DNA of 64,000 nt. Source: Hyphococcus sp. (GTDB lineage: Bacteria > Pseudomonadota > Alphaproteobacteria > Caulobacterales > Parvularculaceae). Shown here in pieces: positions 18,429-27,230 of this stretch; position 1 is the stretch's first letter; every line of letters begins with the position of its first letter. Below the pieces are notes generated by a model. The model searched no databases. It saw nothing but the letters and a program-made list of their open reading frames with translations, and was not told the origin of the DNA. The translations under genes were made by a program, and so were the position numbers. Where the stretch lies: positions 29,956 through 93,955 of the forward strand of contig BQJG01000004.1 in the NCBI GenBank assembly GCA_021604585.1, given 5' to 3'.

Positions 18429-19134
18429 TTTCCCCGCCGCCTGTAAGCTTCTTGAACGCATCTGCAAATGGGTTGCTTGGGGATCGTTCGCTCTGCTCGG
18501 CTATCGGTTCTCTGCCCGCTTTTGTGCTATCTGTCTGCTGTTTGGGGCCAACTTCTTTTTTAGGCGGCGCGAGCTTCTGCGCCACGGCTGTTGCAAACCG
18601 ATTAGCATCAGGCTCCGCGAGGTAAGCAGCCTCACTTGCAATGGCGTTGAGCATTGGCGTGAGCCAGTCCTGATCGGACTTTGCAAAGTCGCCCAGCACG
18701 TGATTTGTCACGCGTGATTTGTCGCCGGGATGGCCGATGCCGATGCGAATGCGTTTGAAGCTGTTTCCGATATGTGAGTCGATTGAGCGGATACCATTGT
18801 GTCCGGCCGCGCCGCCGCCGATCTTTACCCGCAATTTTCCGGTAGCGAGATCAAGCTCGTCGTAAAAAACGATAATGTCTTCGGGCGGTATCTTATAGAA
18901 CCGCGCTGCTTCGCCCACGGCCTGTCCGGAATCGTTCATGAAAGTTTGCGGCTTTAAGATCAGCGCTTTTTCGCGGCCCAGCGTTCCGTCGCGAATCTCG
19001 CCCTGAAACTTTGATCGCGCGGGGCCGAAACCATTTGCGTCCGCAATGGCGTCAGCGGCCATAAAACCGACATTATGCCGATGGCGGGCGTATTTTTCAC
19101 CGGGGTTGCCGAGACCAACGAGAAGCAGCATCAC
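18421..19134 (-). CDS. pth: Peptidyl-tRNA hydrolase
   Basis: Pth releases peptides from prematurely dropped peptidyl-tRNAs. The 237-residue protein shows LLVGLGNPGEKYARHRHNVGF at the N-terminus, including the catalytic His of RHNVG, then LILKPQTFMNDSG and GGGAAGHNGIRSI. The catalytic core ends near residue 185; about 50 further residues, rich in Lys, Ser and Gly, form an extension beyond the usual 190-residue enzyme, as seen in several alphaproteobacteria. Two adjacent ATGs (19134 and 19131) are both possible starts. It follows rplY by 45 bp on the same strand. Confidence 0.95.
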   Translation of the reverse strand: MMLLLVGLGNPGEKYARHRHNVGFMAADAIADANGFGPARSKFQGEIRDGTLGREKALILKPQTFMNDSGQAVGEAARFYKIPPEDIIVFYDELDLATGKLRVKIGGGAAGHNGIRSIDSHIGNSFKRIRIGIGHPGDKSRVTNHVLGDFAKSDQDWLTPMLNAIASEAAYLAEPDANRFATAVAQKLAPPKKEVGPKQQTDSTKAGREPIAEQSERSPSNPFADAFKKLTGGGEND

Positions 19135-19179
19135 GCGCTCCTAACCGTCAGGGGCGGCGAGGCGGACAAAGAAAAGAGA

Positions 19180-19836
19180 TTACTCCTCTTTGTCACCCTC
19201 TTCCTGGGTTTCTGCTTCTTCAGCTTCCGCGGTCGCCGTATCTTCATCATCCGCAGAGCGCAGTGCAGACGGCGCCGCGATTGTTGCAATGGTGAAGTCG
19301 CGGTCGGTGATCACAAAGGTCACGCCTTTCGGCAGGTTGATCTTCGAAGCATGGATGCCGTCGCCAACTTCGAGACCAGTGACGTCAATCTCAAACACTT
19401 CAGGGATCGAAGTCGCCGGCGCGTAGACTTCGACGCCGTGACGGACAACGTTCAGCACGCCGCCTTTTTTCAGACCTGGCGAAGCTTCTTCGTTGATGAA
19501 GCGAACCGGAACCTCGACGTCGATACGGGTCTTTTCGTTCACGCGCATCAGATCGACATGGATCGGTTGCCCCTTAACCGGGTGAATTTGAACATCGCGG
19601 GCGATGACCGGCTGGTGGCCTTCTTCGCCCGGAACGTCGATATTGGCGAGGTGCGCGAGCAGGCGGCCATTAAGATACGCCTTCGTCACTTCATTCTTTT
19701 TCAGGTTGATTGCGACCGGCTCGCCGTCGCCGCCATAAAGAACGCCTGGGATCCAGCCCTCGCGGCGCGCAGCGCGCGCCCCACCTGTGCCGGTGTTCTT
19801 GCGGGGTTCACAGTGAAAAACATCGATCTGTGCCAT
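19180..19836 (-). CDS. rplY: 50S ribosomal protein L25/CTC
   Basis: The 218-residue protein is the long, two-domain L25 (TL5/CTC) that binds 5S rRNA. The N-terminal L25 domain spans about residues 1-95 (GTGGARAARREGWIPGVLYGG near residue 15), and the C-terminal CTC domain about 96-185 (FINEEASPGLKKGGVLNVV, EVFEIDVTGLEVGDGIHASKI). A strongly acidic tail of about 30 residues (EDTATAEAEEAETQEEG) ends the chain. The start is placed at MAQIDVF (19836), not the upstream codon at 19860. Location next to pth is a very common arrangement. Confidence 0.95.
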   Translation of the reverse strand: MAQIDVFHCEPRKNTGTGGARAARREGWIPGVLYGGDGEPVAINLKKNEVTKAYLNGRLLAHLANIDVPGEEGHQPVIARDVQIHPVKGQPIHVDLMRVNEKTRIDVEVPVRFINEEASPGLKKGGVLNVVRHGVEVYAPATSIPEVFEIDVTGLEVGDGIHASKINLPKGVTFVITDRDFTIATIAAPSALRSADDEDTATAEAEEAETQEEGDKEE

Positions 19837-20159
19837 GATATGACGGCGTCCTTCGCGCAAAAACCGCCGCTGCGGCGAGCCTTGAAGACTTCCGCGCCGG
19901 CGGGAAATTCCTGATTGAGCGGCGGTCTATAGAGGAAAGGGTTTCAGACCGCAAGCGCAGAAATCGGGGCTTTCACAAGGATTTGCGAGACGCTGACCGG
20001 CGGTTGGCCTATCCCTTCCCGATGTGCGGACGGGCGGTTTCTACCAGCCTGTTCATTGAACATATCCGTGCGCTGCGCGGGCTTGACCTTCGTACGCTTT
20101 GATGTAGTAGCGTGCTAACACGATAGGACGAGCAAATAGACGAGTTTCCGGAGCCTTGA
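19837..20159. other. Divergent intergenic region, rplY / yerC
   Basis: This 323-bp gap separates rplY (leftward) from the TrpR-like gene (rightward) and must hold both promoters. A TTGACC hexamer at 20083-20088 could be a -35 box for the yerC-hisG operon, but the hexamer at the expected -10 distance (TAGTAG, 20105-20110) matches the consensus poorly. I see no tRNA, attenuator-type His codon run, repeat or conserved small reading frame here. Confidence 0.4.
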
Positions 20160-20504
20160 ATGCTGTCAAATCCAAAAAAACAGAGCTCTAACAGCGGCCT
20201 AAATGGTCGGAAGTATGATGAAAACGCGTTGTTCGCGGCATGCAGCCTCTTGCAGAATGCAAAAGAAGCCGAGCTCTTCTTCCGGGATTTGGCGACCCCT
20301 GCTGAGCTTGCGGCCTTCGCGGAGCGCTGGCGCATCGCCAAAATGTTGGATGCAGGCGGCCATTCCTATCGCGATATCGCCGCCGCGACTGGCGCATCAA
20401 CGACAACCATCGGCCGCGTCGCGCGCTTCCTCCGAGAAGAAAATCATCAGGGATACCGGCTGATTCTCGATAGATTAAAGGCGAAGTCAGGAGCAACGAC
20501 ATGA
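20160..20504 (+). CDS. TrpR-like regulator, YerC/YecD family
   Basis: The 114-residue protein belongs to the YerC/YecD branch of the Trp-repressor superfamily. After a variable N-terminus of about 18 residues it has the helical core LFAACSLLQNAKEAELFFRDL and a helix-turn-helix (about residues 60-95: ERWRIAKMLDAGGHSYRDIA, then ATGASTTTIGRVARFL). It is likely a DNA-binding repressor; its ligand is unknown. The last 4 bp overlap the hisG start (ATGA), so the regulator and the first enzyme of histidine synthesis are made together, which suggests control of his genes. Confidence 0.88.
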   Translation: MLSNPKKQSSNSGLNGRKYDENALFAACSLLQNAKEAELFFRDLATPAELAAFAERWRIAKMLDAGGHSYRDIAAATGASTTTIGRVARFLREENHQGYRLILDRLKAKSGATT

Positions 20505-21388
20505 GTGAGCAGCGGCTGCGAATCGCCATTCAGAAATCCGGGAGGCTGTCTGACGGAAGTTTTGACTTGCTCAAAAACTGCGGTCTGACCGTCTCGCGCG
20601 GCCGGGACAAACTCTATGGGCGGGTGCAGGAACTACCCATCGACGTGTTGTTGCTGCGCGATGACGATATTCCGGCCTTTGTGGCGGACGATGCCTGCGA
20701 TTTAGGCATTGTCGGGCAGAATGTTTTTGAGGAAGAAATTCTCAACGAAACCCATGAGACGCCCGCTACCGAAGTTTTGCGCCTTGGTTTCGCGCGTTGC
20801 CGGCTAATGTTGGCGGCGCCGAAAGAATGGACATTCGATGGCCCTTCAATGCTCGATGGCAAGCGCATCGCAACATCATATCCGGCGTTGACGCGCGCTT
20901 GGCTGGAGCGTGAAGGCGTAGGCGCAAAACCCATCATGATGAAAGGCTCGGTCGAAGTGGCGCCGCGCCTGAAGATTGCGGATGCCGTGTGCGATATTGT
21001 TTCGACCGGCGCAACCCTCGACGCCAACGGGTTGAAACCAGTCTCAACTGTGTTTGACTCTGAGGCGATTTTGATTCGCAATCAGCGAGCCTTTTCACCG
21101 GAAAAACAGGGTGTGTTTGAAGCGCTGATGAAGCGTATTAATGGCGTCATGTCGTCGCGCGATGCGAAATACATCATGATGAACGCGCCGCGCAGCGCGG
21201 TGGGGGCGATTACTGAATTTCTTCCCGGCGCGGATTCCCCAACGGTGCTGGAACTGGCGGGCAATCCAGAAAAAGTCGCGATTCACGCCGTCTGCCGCGA
21301 AAGCGTTTTCTGGGACACGCTGGAGCAGCTTAAAAAGCTCGGCGCCAGCGCGATTCTCGTTTTGCCGATTGAAAAAATGATGGCTTAA
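20501..21388 (+). CDS. hisG: ATP phosphoribosyltransferase, long form
   Basis: HisG joins ATP and PRPP in the first, feedback-controlled step of histidine synthesis. At 295 residues it is the long form: catalytic domains (about 1-220, with LRIAIQKSGRLS, DLGIVGQNVFEE and the PRPP site region DAVCDIVSTGATLDANGL) plus the C-terminal regulatory domain (about 225-295, NPEKVAIHAVCRES ... LKKLGASAILVLPIEKMM). The long form does not need HisZ, and no hisZ is seen here. It starts in the yerC stop (ATGA). Its TAA at 21386-21388 lies immediately beside the 3' end of the convergent tRNA-Thr gene. Confidence 0.95.
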   Translation: MSEQRLRIAIQKSGRLSDGSFDLLKNCGLTVSRGRDKLYGRVQELPIDVLLLRDDDIPAFVADDACDLGIVGQNVFEEEILNETHETPATEVLRLGFARCRLMLAAPKEWTFDGPSMLDGKRIATSYPALTRAWLEREGVGAKPIMMKGSVEVAPRLKIADAVCDIVSTGATLDANGLKPVSTVFDSEAILIRNQRAFSPEKQGVFEALMKRINGVMSSRDAKYIMMNAPRSAVGAITEFLPGADSPTVLELAGNPEKVAIHAVCRESVFWDTLEQLKKLGASAILVLPIEKMMA

Positions 21389-21463
<75 letters not shown>

Positions 21464-21550
21464 GTTTTGTCGGGCAGGGCCCGCAAAGAGGCGGCGGTAT
21501 AGCGCGAGACATGCGGCTTGGGAAGGCGCAGCGGGGAAAAACCCGGGCCT

Positions 21551-21997
21551 TTAGGAGAGGCCAAACGGCTCAAGGATCTCGGCGCCGATACGCCGCGGCT
21601 TGCGGCTGGCGGCGTCGATCAGACACCAGTCCGTCTGGACCTTTGCAGAAAATCTTGTCGCGCCGGGCTTGCGTATATCCACATGGCGGATGAAGCGCGG
21701 GCCCGAAACGCGCCCCAGCCAGGTCCTGATGTCGACAGCATCCCCGGCCAGCACCTGATCGCGATAATCGATCTCGTGGCGCAGGGCGACCCAGACCAGA
21801 TCTCGAACCAGCTTTTCTCCGGCGACGTGACGCCAATGAGCGACAGCGATGTCCTGAGCCCAGACAAGGTAAACGGCGTTGTTCACATGACCGAGCTCAT
21901 CAATGTCGCTGTCCTGGGCGACACGGGTCATCTGGACCGCCGTTTCATAAGAACTGGCGCCGGTCAGCTTGCCGTCTAATGAAATTGTCGGTTCCAT
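21551..21997 (-). CDS. Hotdog-fold acyl-CoA thioesterase
   Basis: The 148-residue protein is a 4-hydroxybenzoyl-CoA thioesterase-type hotdog enzyme. It has the active-site motif DELGHVNNAVYLVWAQD (about residues 33-49), in which the Asp and the HVNN segment are diagnostic, and a strand-rich remainder (RHEIDYRDQVLAGDAVDI). Such enzymes hydrolyse short or medium acyl-CoA or acyl-ACP; the exact substrate cannot be told. The GTTCCAT end (start ATG at 21997) lies 1 bp from the stop of the LOG-family gene, suggesting co-transcription. Confidence 0.88.
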   Translation of the reverse strand: MEPTISLDGKLTGASSYETAVQMTRVAQDSDIDELGHVNNAVYLVWAQDIAVAHWRHVAGEKLVRDLVWVALRHEIDYRDQVLAGDAVDIRTWLGRVSGPRFIRHVDIRKPGATRFSAKVQTDWCLIDAASRKPRRIGAEILEPFGLS

Positions 21998-21998
21998 C

Positions 21999-22577
21999 CT
22001 AGCGCCTCAATTCGTCGACCCACTTTTTGTCCGTTGGTATGACGGCGGAAGTGAGTTTGTCGATAAGGGAGGAGGGGGACGCATCAGCGTGAAGGATGGC
22101 TCGGTGTTGCGGTTTCACGAAAGACTCGCCGACCAGATGATCAAGAAAACGCTCCAGGCCGTCATAAAAACCAGCAACATTGAGCAGGCCAACGGCCTTT
22201 GCATGAAGGCTTAGCTGTGACCACGTCCAAACTTCAAATGTTTCTTCCAGCGTGCCGATGCCGCCGGGAAGCGCAATAAATGAGTCAGAGAGATCGGCCA
22301 TTTGCGCTTTGCGTTCATGCATCGATGAAACGATCCGTAGTTCGGTGAGCCCCGGGTGGGCGATCTCTAGGTCCGCGAGCGCCTGCGGCAAAACGCCGAT
22401 CACCTCACCGCCATGCTCAAGAGCGGCGTCCGCGACGGAGCCCATTAAGCCGACCGACGCGCCGCCATAGACGAGGCCTATGCCGCGTTCAGCGAGCGTG
22501 CGGCCGAGAGCAAAAGCAGCTTGCTGATACTCAGATTTTGCGCCGAGGCTGGAGCCGCAGAAGACACATATTCTCAT
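21999..22577 (-). CDS. LOG family nucleotide phosphoribohydrolase (TIGR00730)
   Basis: The product (192 residues from the ATG at 22577) belongs to the LOG/TIGR00730 Rossmann family, which hydrolyses nucleoside 5'-monophosphates and in plants activates cytokinins. Motifs are [14 protein letters not shown] at the start, [12 protein letters not shown], and the signature [19 protein letters not shown] (about residues 105-123). The frame is open further upstream, but that portion lacks homology and would run into the HxlR gene; an ATG at 22589 is the other plausible start. Bacterial members often act as AMP or pyrimidine nucleotide hydrolases. Confidence 0.9.
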   Translation of the reverse strand: MRICVFCGSSLGAKSEYQQAAFALGRTLAERGIGLVYGGASVGLMGSVADAALEHGGEVIGVLPQALADLEIAHPGLTELRIVSSMHERKAQMADLSDSFIALPGGIGTLEETFEVWTWSQLSLHAKAVGLLNVAGFYDGLERFLDHLVGESFVKPQHRAILHADASPSSLIDKLTSAVIPTDKKWVDELRR

Positions 22578-22660
22578 GCTGATCCGCATGACATGGCATC
22601 GCGTGCAAATCCAGCCCGGCCCTGTGCTTTCGAGCAGTGTCCTGCTTGCCGCAGCCCCCA

Positions 22661-22990
22661 TTACTTCTGGGGTCGTATTTTATGGCCGTACTTCTCCGCC
22701 CAGTCGTGCATCGAAGTGAGGATGTTCTCCAGGGATTTTCCGAGAGCCGAGAGGCGGTAATCTACGCGCGGCGGGATTTCCTGATAGTCCCGTCGAATGA
22801 CGAGCCCGCTTGCCTCCATTTCGCGCAGCTGTTGCGCGAGCGTGCGGTGGGTGATGCCGGATAATTCCCGCTGAAGCTGATTGAAGCGCATCTCACCTTT
22901 CAAAAGGTGGTAGATGATCATGACTTTCCACCGTCCCGAGATAACCGAAAGCGTTGTCTCCACGGGGCAGGACACTGATTTTTTTGGCAT
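22661..22990 (-). CDS. HxlR family transcriptional regulator
   Basis: The 109-residue protein is a winged helix-turn-helix regulator of the HxlR family. The signature [19 protein letters not shown] (Cys8 to about residue 26) and [27 protein letters not shown] recognition region are clear. Cys8 aligns with the conserved N-terminal cysteine by which YodB and relatives sense quinones, aldehydes or disulfide stress; this function is inferred. It is divergent from a pirin gene, and a 21-bp perfect-arm palindrome (23034-23054) lies between them, 44 bp from this start, so autoregulation is likely. Confidence 0.92.
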   Translation of the reverse strand: MPKKSVSCPVETTLSVISGRWKVMIIYHLLKGEMRFNQLQRELSGITHRTLAQQLREMEASGLVIRRDYQEIPPRVDYRLSALGKSLENILTSMHDWAEKYGHKIRPQK

Positions 22991-23033
22991 TTGCCTGACT
23001 TACCTCGCTCTACGCTCAGTATCAAAATAGATC

Positions 23034-23054
23034 GTACTTGTCGTTCAGAAGTAC
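23034..23054. promoter_or_regulatory. Candidate HxlR operator palindrome
   Basis: GTACTT (23034-23039) and AAGTAC (23049-23054) form a perfect inverted repeat with a 9-bp centre between the HxlR gene and pirin. Operators of the HxlR/YodB family are commonly GTAC-type palindromes of this size. A TATCAT hexamer at 23065-23070 could be the -10 box of the pirin promoter, which would place the palindrome over its -35 region, the position expected for a repressor. Confidence 0.55.
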
Positions 23055-23140
23055 AGGCATAAATTATCATGCAACATCACAGTTTCAACGGGCTGTGATC
23101 CAAGGGAAAGGAAGCGGCGATCGCTTTCGGGAGAAATGTC

Positions 23141-24001
23141 ATGAAAAAGATCAAAGAGATTCGGCAGGCGCCTTCCGGCCATTGGGTCGGTGATGGATTT
23201 CCGGTGCGCAGCCTGGTGTCCTATGACCGGCTTGGTCAGCAAATCAGTCCCTTCCTCCTCTTCGACTATGCAGGGCCACATAATTTTGAGCCCGCTCAGC
23301 GCCCGCGCGGGGTTGGTGAACATCCCCACCGTGGCTTTGAGACGGTGACAATCGTTTATGACGGCGAGGTGGCGCATAGGGACTCTACCGGAAAGGGCGG
23401 CGTGATCGGTCCCGGTGACGTGCAGTGGATGACGGCTGCTGCTGGAATCCTCCACGAAGAATTTCATTCGCCAGGGTACACGAAAACCGGCGGTCCCTTC
23501 CGCATGGTGCAGCTTTGGGTTAATCTTCCCGCGAAAGACAAAATGTCGCCGCCTGGATATCAGGCAATTCTCAGCACTGATATTCCATCGGTTGATTTGC
23601 CGAACGGCGCCGGACGGGTTCGGATCATCGCTGGTTCATTCAGCGGTGCAAATGGCCCAGCGCGCACGTTCACACCAATAAATCTTTGGGATATGCGCCT
23701 CACTGCCGGCGCATCCTCAGAAATTGATCTGCCTGAAGGCCACACGGCGATCATCGCGGTGCTTTCGGGCGCCGTCACTATTGGCGACAAAACTGTCACC
23801 GAAGCGGAAACGGTCGTTTTCGAGCGCGAAGGTTCGCGTATTTCCCTCGAAGCCGAAGGGGACTCCACATTGCTCGTCATGACCGGTGAACCTATCGACG
23901 AACCGGTCGTCGGAGCAGGACCATTCGTTATGAATACTGAAGCGGAAATCAAGCAAGCGTTTGAAGATTTCCGCAGCGGACACTTCGGCAGCGTCCACTA
24001 A
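23141..24001 (+). CDS. Pirin family protein (putative quercetinase)
   Basis: The 286-residue protein is a two-domain cupin of the pirin family. The metal-binding residues of the N-terminal cupin are all present: His61 and His63 in GEHPHRGFET, His105 and Glu107 in GILHEEFH. Bacterial pirins can act as quercetin 2,3-dioxygenases, and flavonoids or quinones are plausible substrates. The ATG at 23141 follows GGGAGAA with good spacing. It is the first of three rightward genes that share the HxlR palindrome upstream. Confidence 0.93.
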   Translation: MKKIKEIRQAPSGHWVGDGFPVRSLVSYDRLGQQISPFLLFDYAGPHNFEPAQRPRGVGEHPHRGFETVTIVYDGEVAHRDSTGKGGVIGPGDVQWMTAAAGILHEEFHSPGYTKTGGPFRMVQLWVNLPAKDKMSPPGYQAILSTDIPSVDLPNGAGRVRIIAGSFSGANGPARTFTPINLWDMRLTAGASSEIDLPEGHTAIIAVLSGAVTIGDKTVTEAETVVFEREGSRISLEAEGDSTLLVMTGEPIDEPVVGAGPFVMNTEAEIKQAFEDFRSGHFGSVH

Positions 24002-24081
24002 CAAATTTGGCCCGTTGCTGATTTGCAGCGTGGCCAATCAACCCGGTGATACTCACCGAAGGCCATAAAGGGAGAAAACAT

Positions 24082-24723
24082 ATGACCAGCGAATCAATTC
24101 GTGACCCAGTAAATGACAGTCTGCTGACGCCTAAAAATTCAGCGTTTATCATTATCGACTACCAGCCGGTTCAGGTGAACTCCATCGCCTCAATGGACCG
24201 CCAGCTATTGGTGAATAATATTGTCGGCGCTTCAAAGGCGGCGGTTGCGTACGACCTGCCAATTGTTCACTCAACCGTTAATGTGAAAACCGGCCTCAAC
24301 AAACCGCCGATTCCGCAACTGCAGAAAGTCCTGAAGGGTTTCCCAACCTATGACAGGACGACGATAAACTCCTGGGAAGATATCGAATTCCGAAAAGCGG
24401 TCGAGGAGACTGGCCGCAAGAAGCTAATCATGACAGCGCTTTGGACCGAGGCATGTCTGACCTTCCCCGCGCTGGATGCGCTCGAAGCCGGTTATGAAGT
24501 GTATGTTGTCGTAGATGCGGTCGGCGGCACTTCAGTGGAGGCTCACCAAGCCGCGCTGCGCCGAATAGAGCAGGCTGGTGGGAAAATGATCAGTGTGCCA
24601 CAGTTATTCTGTGAATTGCAGCGAGACTGGAAACGCCAAGAAACTGTGCCAGATTTTATGAGACTATTTATTGAAACTGGTGGGACAGCGGGCATTCAGT
24701 TTTCCTACGATCGCACTGAATAA
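24082..24723 (+). CDS. Isochorismatase-like cysteine hydrolase (YcaC type)
   Basis: The 213-residue protein is an isochorismatase-superfamily hydrolase. The first Asp of the catalytic triad sits in FIIIDYQPVQVNS (about residue 25), the Lys region in RKKLIMTALWTEACL, and the nucleophilic Cys in TEACLTFPALDALEAGYEV (about residue 117), followed by VVVDAVGGTS. This resembles YcaC and related hydrolases of unknown substrate. The start at 24082 is chosen for the AAGGGAG site 9 bp upstream; an in-frame start at 24046 adds 12 residues without homology. It follows pirin by 80 bp. Confidence 0.88.
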   Translation: MTSESIRDPVNDSLLTPKNSAFIIIDYQPVQVNSIASMDRQLLVNNIVGASKAAVAYDLPIVHSTVNVKTGLNKPPIPQLQKVLKGFPTYDRTTINSWEDIEFRKAVEETGRKKLIMTALWTEACLTFPALDALEAGYEVYVVVDAVGGTSVEAHQAALRRIEQAGGKMISVPQLFCELQRDWKRQETVPDFMRLFIETGGTAGIQFSYDRTE

Positions 24724-24797
24724 ACGCGCAGATTGCACGTTTTGAAGGAGCTGCGACCCGCAATCCGGATCGTCGCTCTCATCGAAAGAACGTCATC

Positions 24798-25094
24798 ATG
24801 AGCGAGTTATATATCGTCGTCGGGGTTACAGCCAAACAAGGAAAAGAAGGCGAGCTGAGGTCGGATTTGGCGGCCCTTGTCGAGCCGTCCCGACGCGAGG
24901 AAGGAAACATCAGCTACGATTTATTTGAAGATGTAAGCGAGCCTCGCCAATTTGTCTTCGTTGAGCATTGGACGAGTAAGGAAGCGCAAGCCAAATATCA
25001 CAATCATGGGCAGCACATTTTGCATTTTCATCAGAATGGTGACCGAAATGTAGAAGCCCGCAACTTCGTCCATATGCTGCGACGAGTGACATAA
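24798..25094 (+). CDS. Antibiotic biosynthesis monooxygenase (ABM) domain protein
   Basis: The 98-residue protein is a single ABM/YgiN-type ferredoxin-like domain: YIVVGVTAKQGKEGELRSDL at the N-terminus, SRREEGNISYDLFEDVSEP in the middle and FVFVEHWTSKEAQAKYHNHGQHI near residue 65. YgiN oxidises menadiol, and many relatives act in quinol or aromatic oxidation, or in stress response. The ribosome site is weak. The gene closes the pirin-hydrolase-monooxygenase set, 74 bp after the hydrolase. Together with the HxlR regulator this looks like a quinone or electrophile response unit. Confidence 0.88.
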   Translation: MSELYIVVGVTAKQGKEGELRSDLAALVEPSRREEGNISYDLFEDVSEPRQFVFVEHWTSKEAQAKYHNHGQHILHFHQNGDRNVEARNFVHMLRRVT

Positions 25095-25305
25095 AAAGCG
25101 AATTGCAGCTGCTATGACGGCCCCCTCGGGAATGCTCAAGGCTGGTCTGAATGGATGGGCAGGGGGCAAGGCACGCAGGCGTCCCATTTCCGGCTCCCGA
25201 ATAGTCGGTCCGTCCAATTGTTGGAAAATCCAGCCCGCCTCATACTGCGAAGCGGCCCTGCAGTCTGCTTGACGCGAGCGGCGGCAGGGCCTTTAGTCCG
25301 CCGCC

Positions 25306-25503
25306 ATGCCCGGAAATAACGACAAATCTCAGGATCGCCCGCCTGTGGCCCCGAAAAAGCCAAGTCCCGCTCAAACAACGCAGACCGCAGCGAAAGAAGC
25401 CGCTAGACAGGCTCGCTTGGCGGAGGCGCTGCGCGCAAATTTGCGCCGGCGCAAAGCTGGCGGCCCGACAAGCGGTCAAGACACGAGTGAGAAAGAAGAA
25501 TAA
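25306..25503 (+). CDS. Small basic/charged protein upstream of murA
   Basis: The 65-residue product is hydrophilic and probably disordered: a Pro/Lys-rich N-terminus ([13 protein letters not shown]), a helical Ala/Arg middle ([21 protein letters not shown]) and an acidic end (SEKEE). I recognise no family beyond short uncharacterised proteins found before murA in related bacteria. Its TAA overlaps the murA ATG by 1 bp (TAATG), a strong sign of translational coupling and hence of being a real gene. The arginine-rich RRRK segment could bind nucleic acid, but that is speculation. Confidence 0.65.
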   Translation: MPGNNDKSQDRPPVAPKKPSPAQTTQTAAKEAARQARLAEALRANLRRRKAGGPTSGQDTSEKEE

Positions 25504-26762
25504 TGGACAAACTGGCGATCATCGGCGGACGGCCGCTATACGGCGTTGTTCCAATCAGCGGCGCGAAAAACTCGGCTCTGAAGGTCATGGCCGCAGCGCT
25601 GTTGAGTGACGAACCGCTGACGCTGCATAATGTGCCGCGTCTGGCGGACGTTGATATGCTGCTGCGGCTGCTCGAACAGCATGGCGCCACGGCAAATTTC
25701 AACGGCTCCACATTGCAGCTTCATGTCAGCAAGGTTGCCTCAACGGAAGCGCCATATGATCTTGTGCGCAAAATGCGGGCGAGTTTCAACGTTTTAGGGC
25801 CGCTTCTTGCGCGTGAGCACAAAGCGAAAGTGTCGCTGCCCGGCGGTTGCGCAATTGGCGCCCGCCCGGTTGACCTTCACCTCAAAGCGCTGACCGCCAT
25901 GGGCGCGCAAGTGGATCTGGATGAGGGCTATGTGATCGCCGAAGCGCCGAAGGGACTCCATGGCGCACACATCACCTTGCCATTTGTTTCCGTCGGCGCC
26001 ACCGAGCACACGATGCTCGCGGCAGTGCTGGCGAAGGGTGAGACGCTTATTGAGAACGCGGCGCGTGAACCGGAGATTGCGGATCTTGCCGATTGCCTCA
26101 ACGCCATGGGTGCGAAAGTGACCGGCGCAGGAACATCGAAGATCACGGTCGAGGGCGTCGATCGTTTGCATGCGGCCGAACACAATGTCCTGCCCGACCG
26201 GATCGAGACAGGCGCTTACGCCATGGCCGTAGCGGCGACCGGCGGCGAGTTGACCTTGACCGGCGCAAGGGCAGAATTGCTCGGCGCTGCTTGGGCGGCG
26301 CTGGAAGAAGCCGGTGTCGAGCTTGAAGAAGTCGAGGGCGGCGTAAGAATTCGACGAAACGGTTCGCGCTGCAAAGCGGTTGATATCGTCACGCAACCGT
26401 TCCCGGGTTTTCCGACTGACTTGCAGGCGCAGTTTATGGCGCTAATGGCGACGGCGGACGGCGCATCGACTATGAAAGAGACGATCTTTGAAAATCGTTT
26501 CATGCATGCGCCGGAGTTGGGCCGCATGGGCGCCAAGATATCCGTAGACGGACAGACAGCGACGGTTCGCGGGGTAGAACGGCTCAAAGGCGCGCCGGTG
26601 ATGGCGACGGATTTGCGCGCGTCCATGTCGCTGGTGATCGCCGGCCTCGCGGCGGAAGGTCAGACCATGGTCAATCGCGTCTATCACCTTGACCGCGGCT
26701 TTGAACGGCTAGAAGAAAAGCTTCAGGCATGCGGCGCGCTAATTGAGCGGGTGAAGGAATAG
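25503..26762 (+). CDS. murA: UDP-N-acetylglucosamine 1-carboxyvinyltransferase
   Basis: MurA transfers enolpyruvate from PEP to UDP-GlcNAc, the first committed step of peptidoglycan synthesis. The 419-residue protein has [16 protein letters not shown] (about 18-33), the mobile loop with the catalytic and fosfomycin-target Cys in [16 protein letters not shown] (about residue 117), [11 protein letters not shown] (about 233) and [15 protein letters not shown] (about 330). Length is standard. It is coupled to the small upstream gene and followed after 8 bp by DUF2948, the usual alphaproteobacterial order. Confidence 0.97.
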   Translation: MDKLAIIGGRPLYGVVPISGAKNSALKVMAAALLSDEPLTLHNVPRLADVDMLLRLLEQHGATANFNGSTLQLHVSKVASTEAPYDLVRKMRASFNVLGPLLAREHKAKVSLPGGCAIGARPVDLHLKALTAMGAQVDLDEGYVIAEAPKGLHGAHITLPFVSVGATEHTMLAAVLAKGETLIENAAREPEIADLADCLNAMGAKVTGAGTSKITVEGVDRLHAAEHNVLPDRIETGAYAMAVAATGGELTLTGARAELLGAAWAALEEAGVELEEVEGGVRIRRNGSRCKAVDIVTQPFPGFPTDLQAQFMALMATADGASTMKETIFENRFMHAPELGRMGAKISVDGQTATVRGVERLKGAPVMATDLRASMSLVIAGLAAEGQTMVNRVYHLDRGFERLEEKLQACGALIERVKE

Positions 26763-26770
26763 GAGAGGGC

Positions 26771-27217
26771 ATGGCCTCGCTGAAGGACTATAAACCCTTG
26801 CGGCTGATGGCCGGGGACGCCGAAGATTTGAACATCATCTCGGCCTGCCTGCAAGACGCTGTCGCCAAACTCGGCGATTTTACCTATCTGCCGAAACAGC
26901 GGCGGTTCGTTTTTGTCGGCAACCGTTTTGTCTGGGAAGCTGCCGGAAAAGGGCGCGCCGGTCCCTTTGCGCGGGTGCGCACCGGCGTGCATTTTGACGA
27001 CGTTGAGTCGGCGAAATTCCAAAATCTCCGCACTGATGCAAAAGATGCGGTGGTCGAGCTGCTCACCGTCCGTTTTGACGCGGGTGAAGAAGGAGCAGGT
27101 GCGATTATTCTCGACTTCGCTGGAGGCGGCGCCGTGCGTCTGGAAGTGGAAAGCGTCAACGCGTTTTTGTCGGATATTTCCGAGCCATGGCGCACGCGCG
27201 CGAAACCTGAACATTAA
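26771..27217 (+). CDS. DUF2948 family protein
   Basis: The 148-residue protein matches DUF2948, an uncharacterised family found almost only in alphaproteobacteria between murA and hisD. Family features are KPLRLMAGDAEDLNIISACLQDAV near the start, RRFVFVGNRFVWE, and LDFAGGGAVRLEVESVNAFLSDISEPW at the end. It has no membrane segment. Gene order murA-DUF2948-hisD is maintained here, with a 146-bp gap after it that holds a palindromic repeat. Confidence 0.9.
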   Translation: MASLKDYKPLRLMAGDAEDLNIISACLQDAVAKLGDFTYLPKQRRFVFVGNRFVWEAAGKGRAGPFARVRTGVHFDDVESAKFQNLRTDAKDAVVELLTVRFDAGEEGAGAIILDFAGGGAVRLEVESVNAFLSDISEPWRTRAKPEH

Positions 27218-27230
27218 CAGTAGTTCTTCT

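Noticed and set aside
19075..19914. 279-codon plus-strand frame over rplY
   Set aside because: Antisense to ribosomal protein L25, whose motifs and context are clear.
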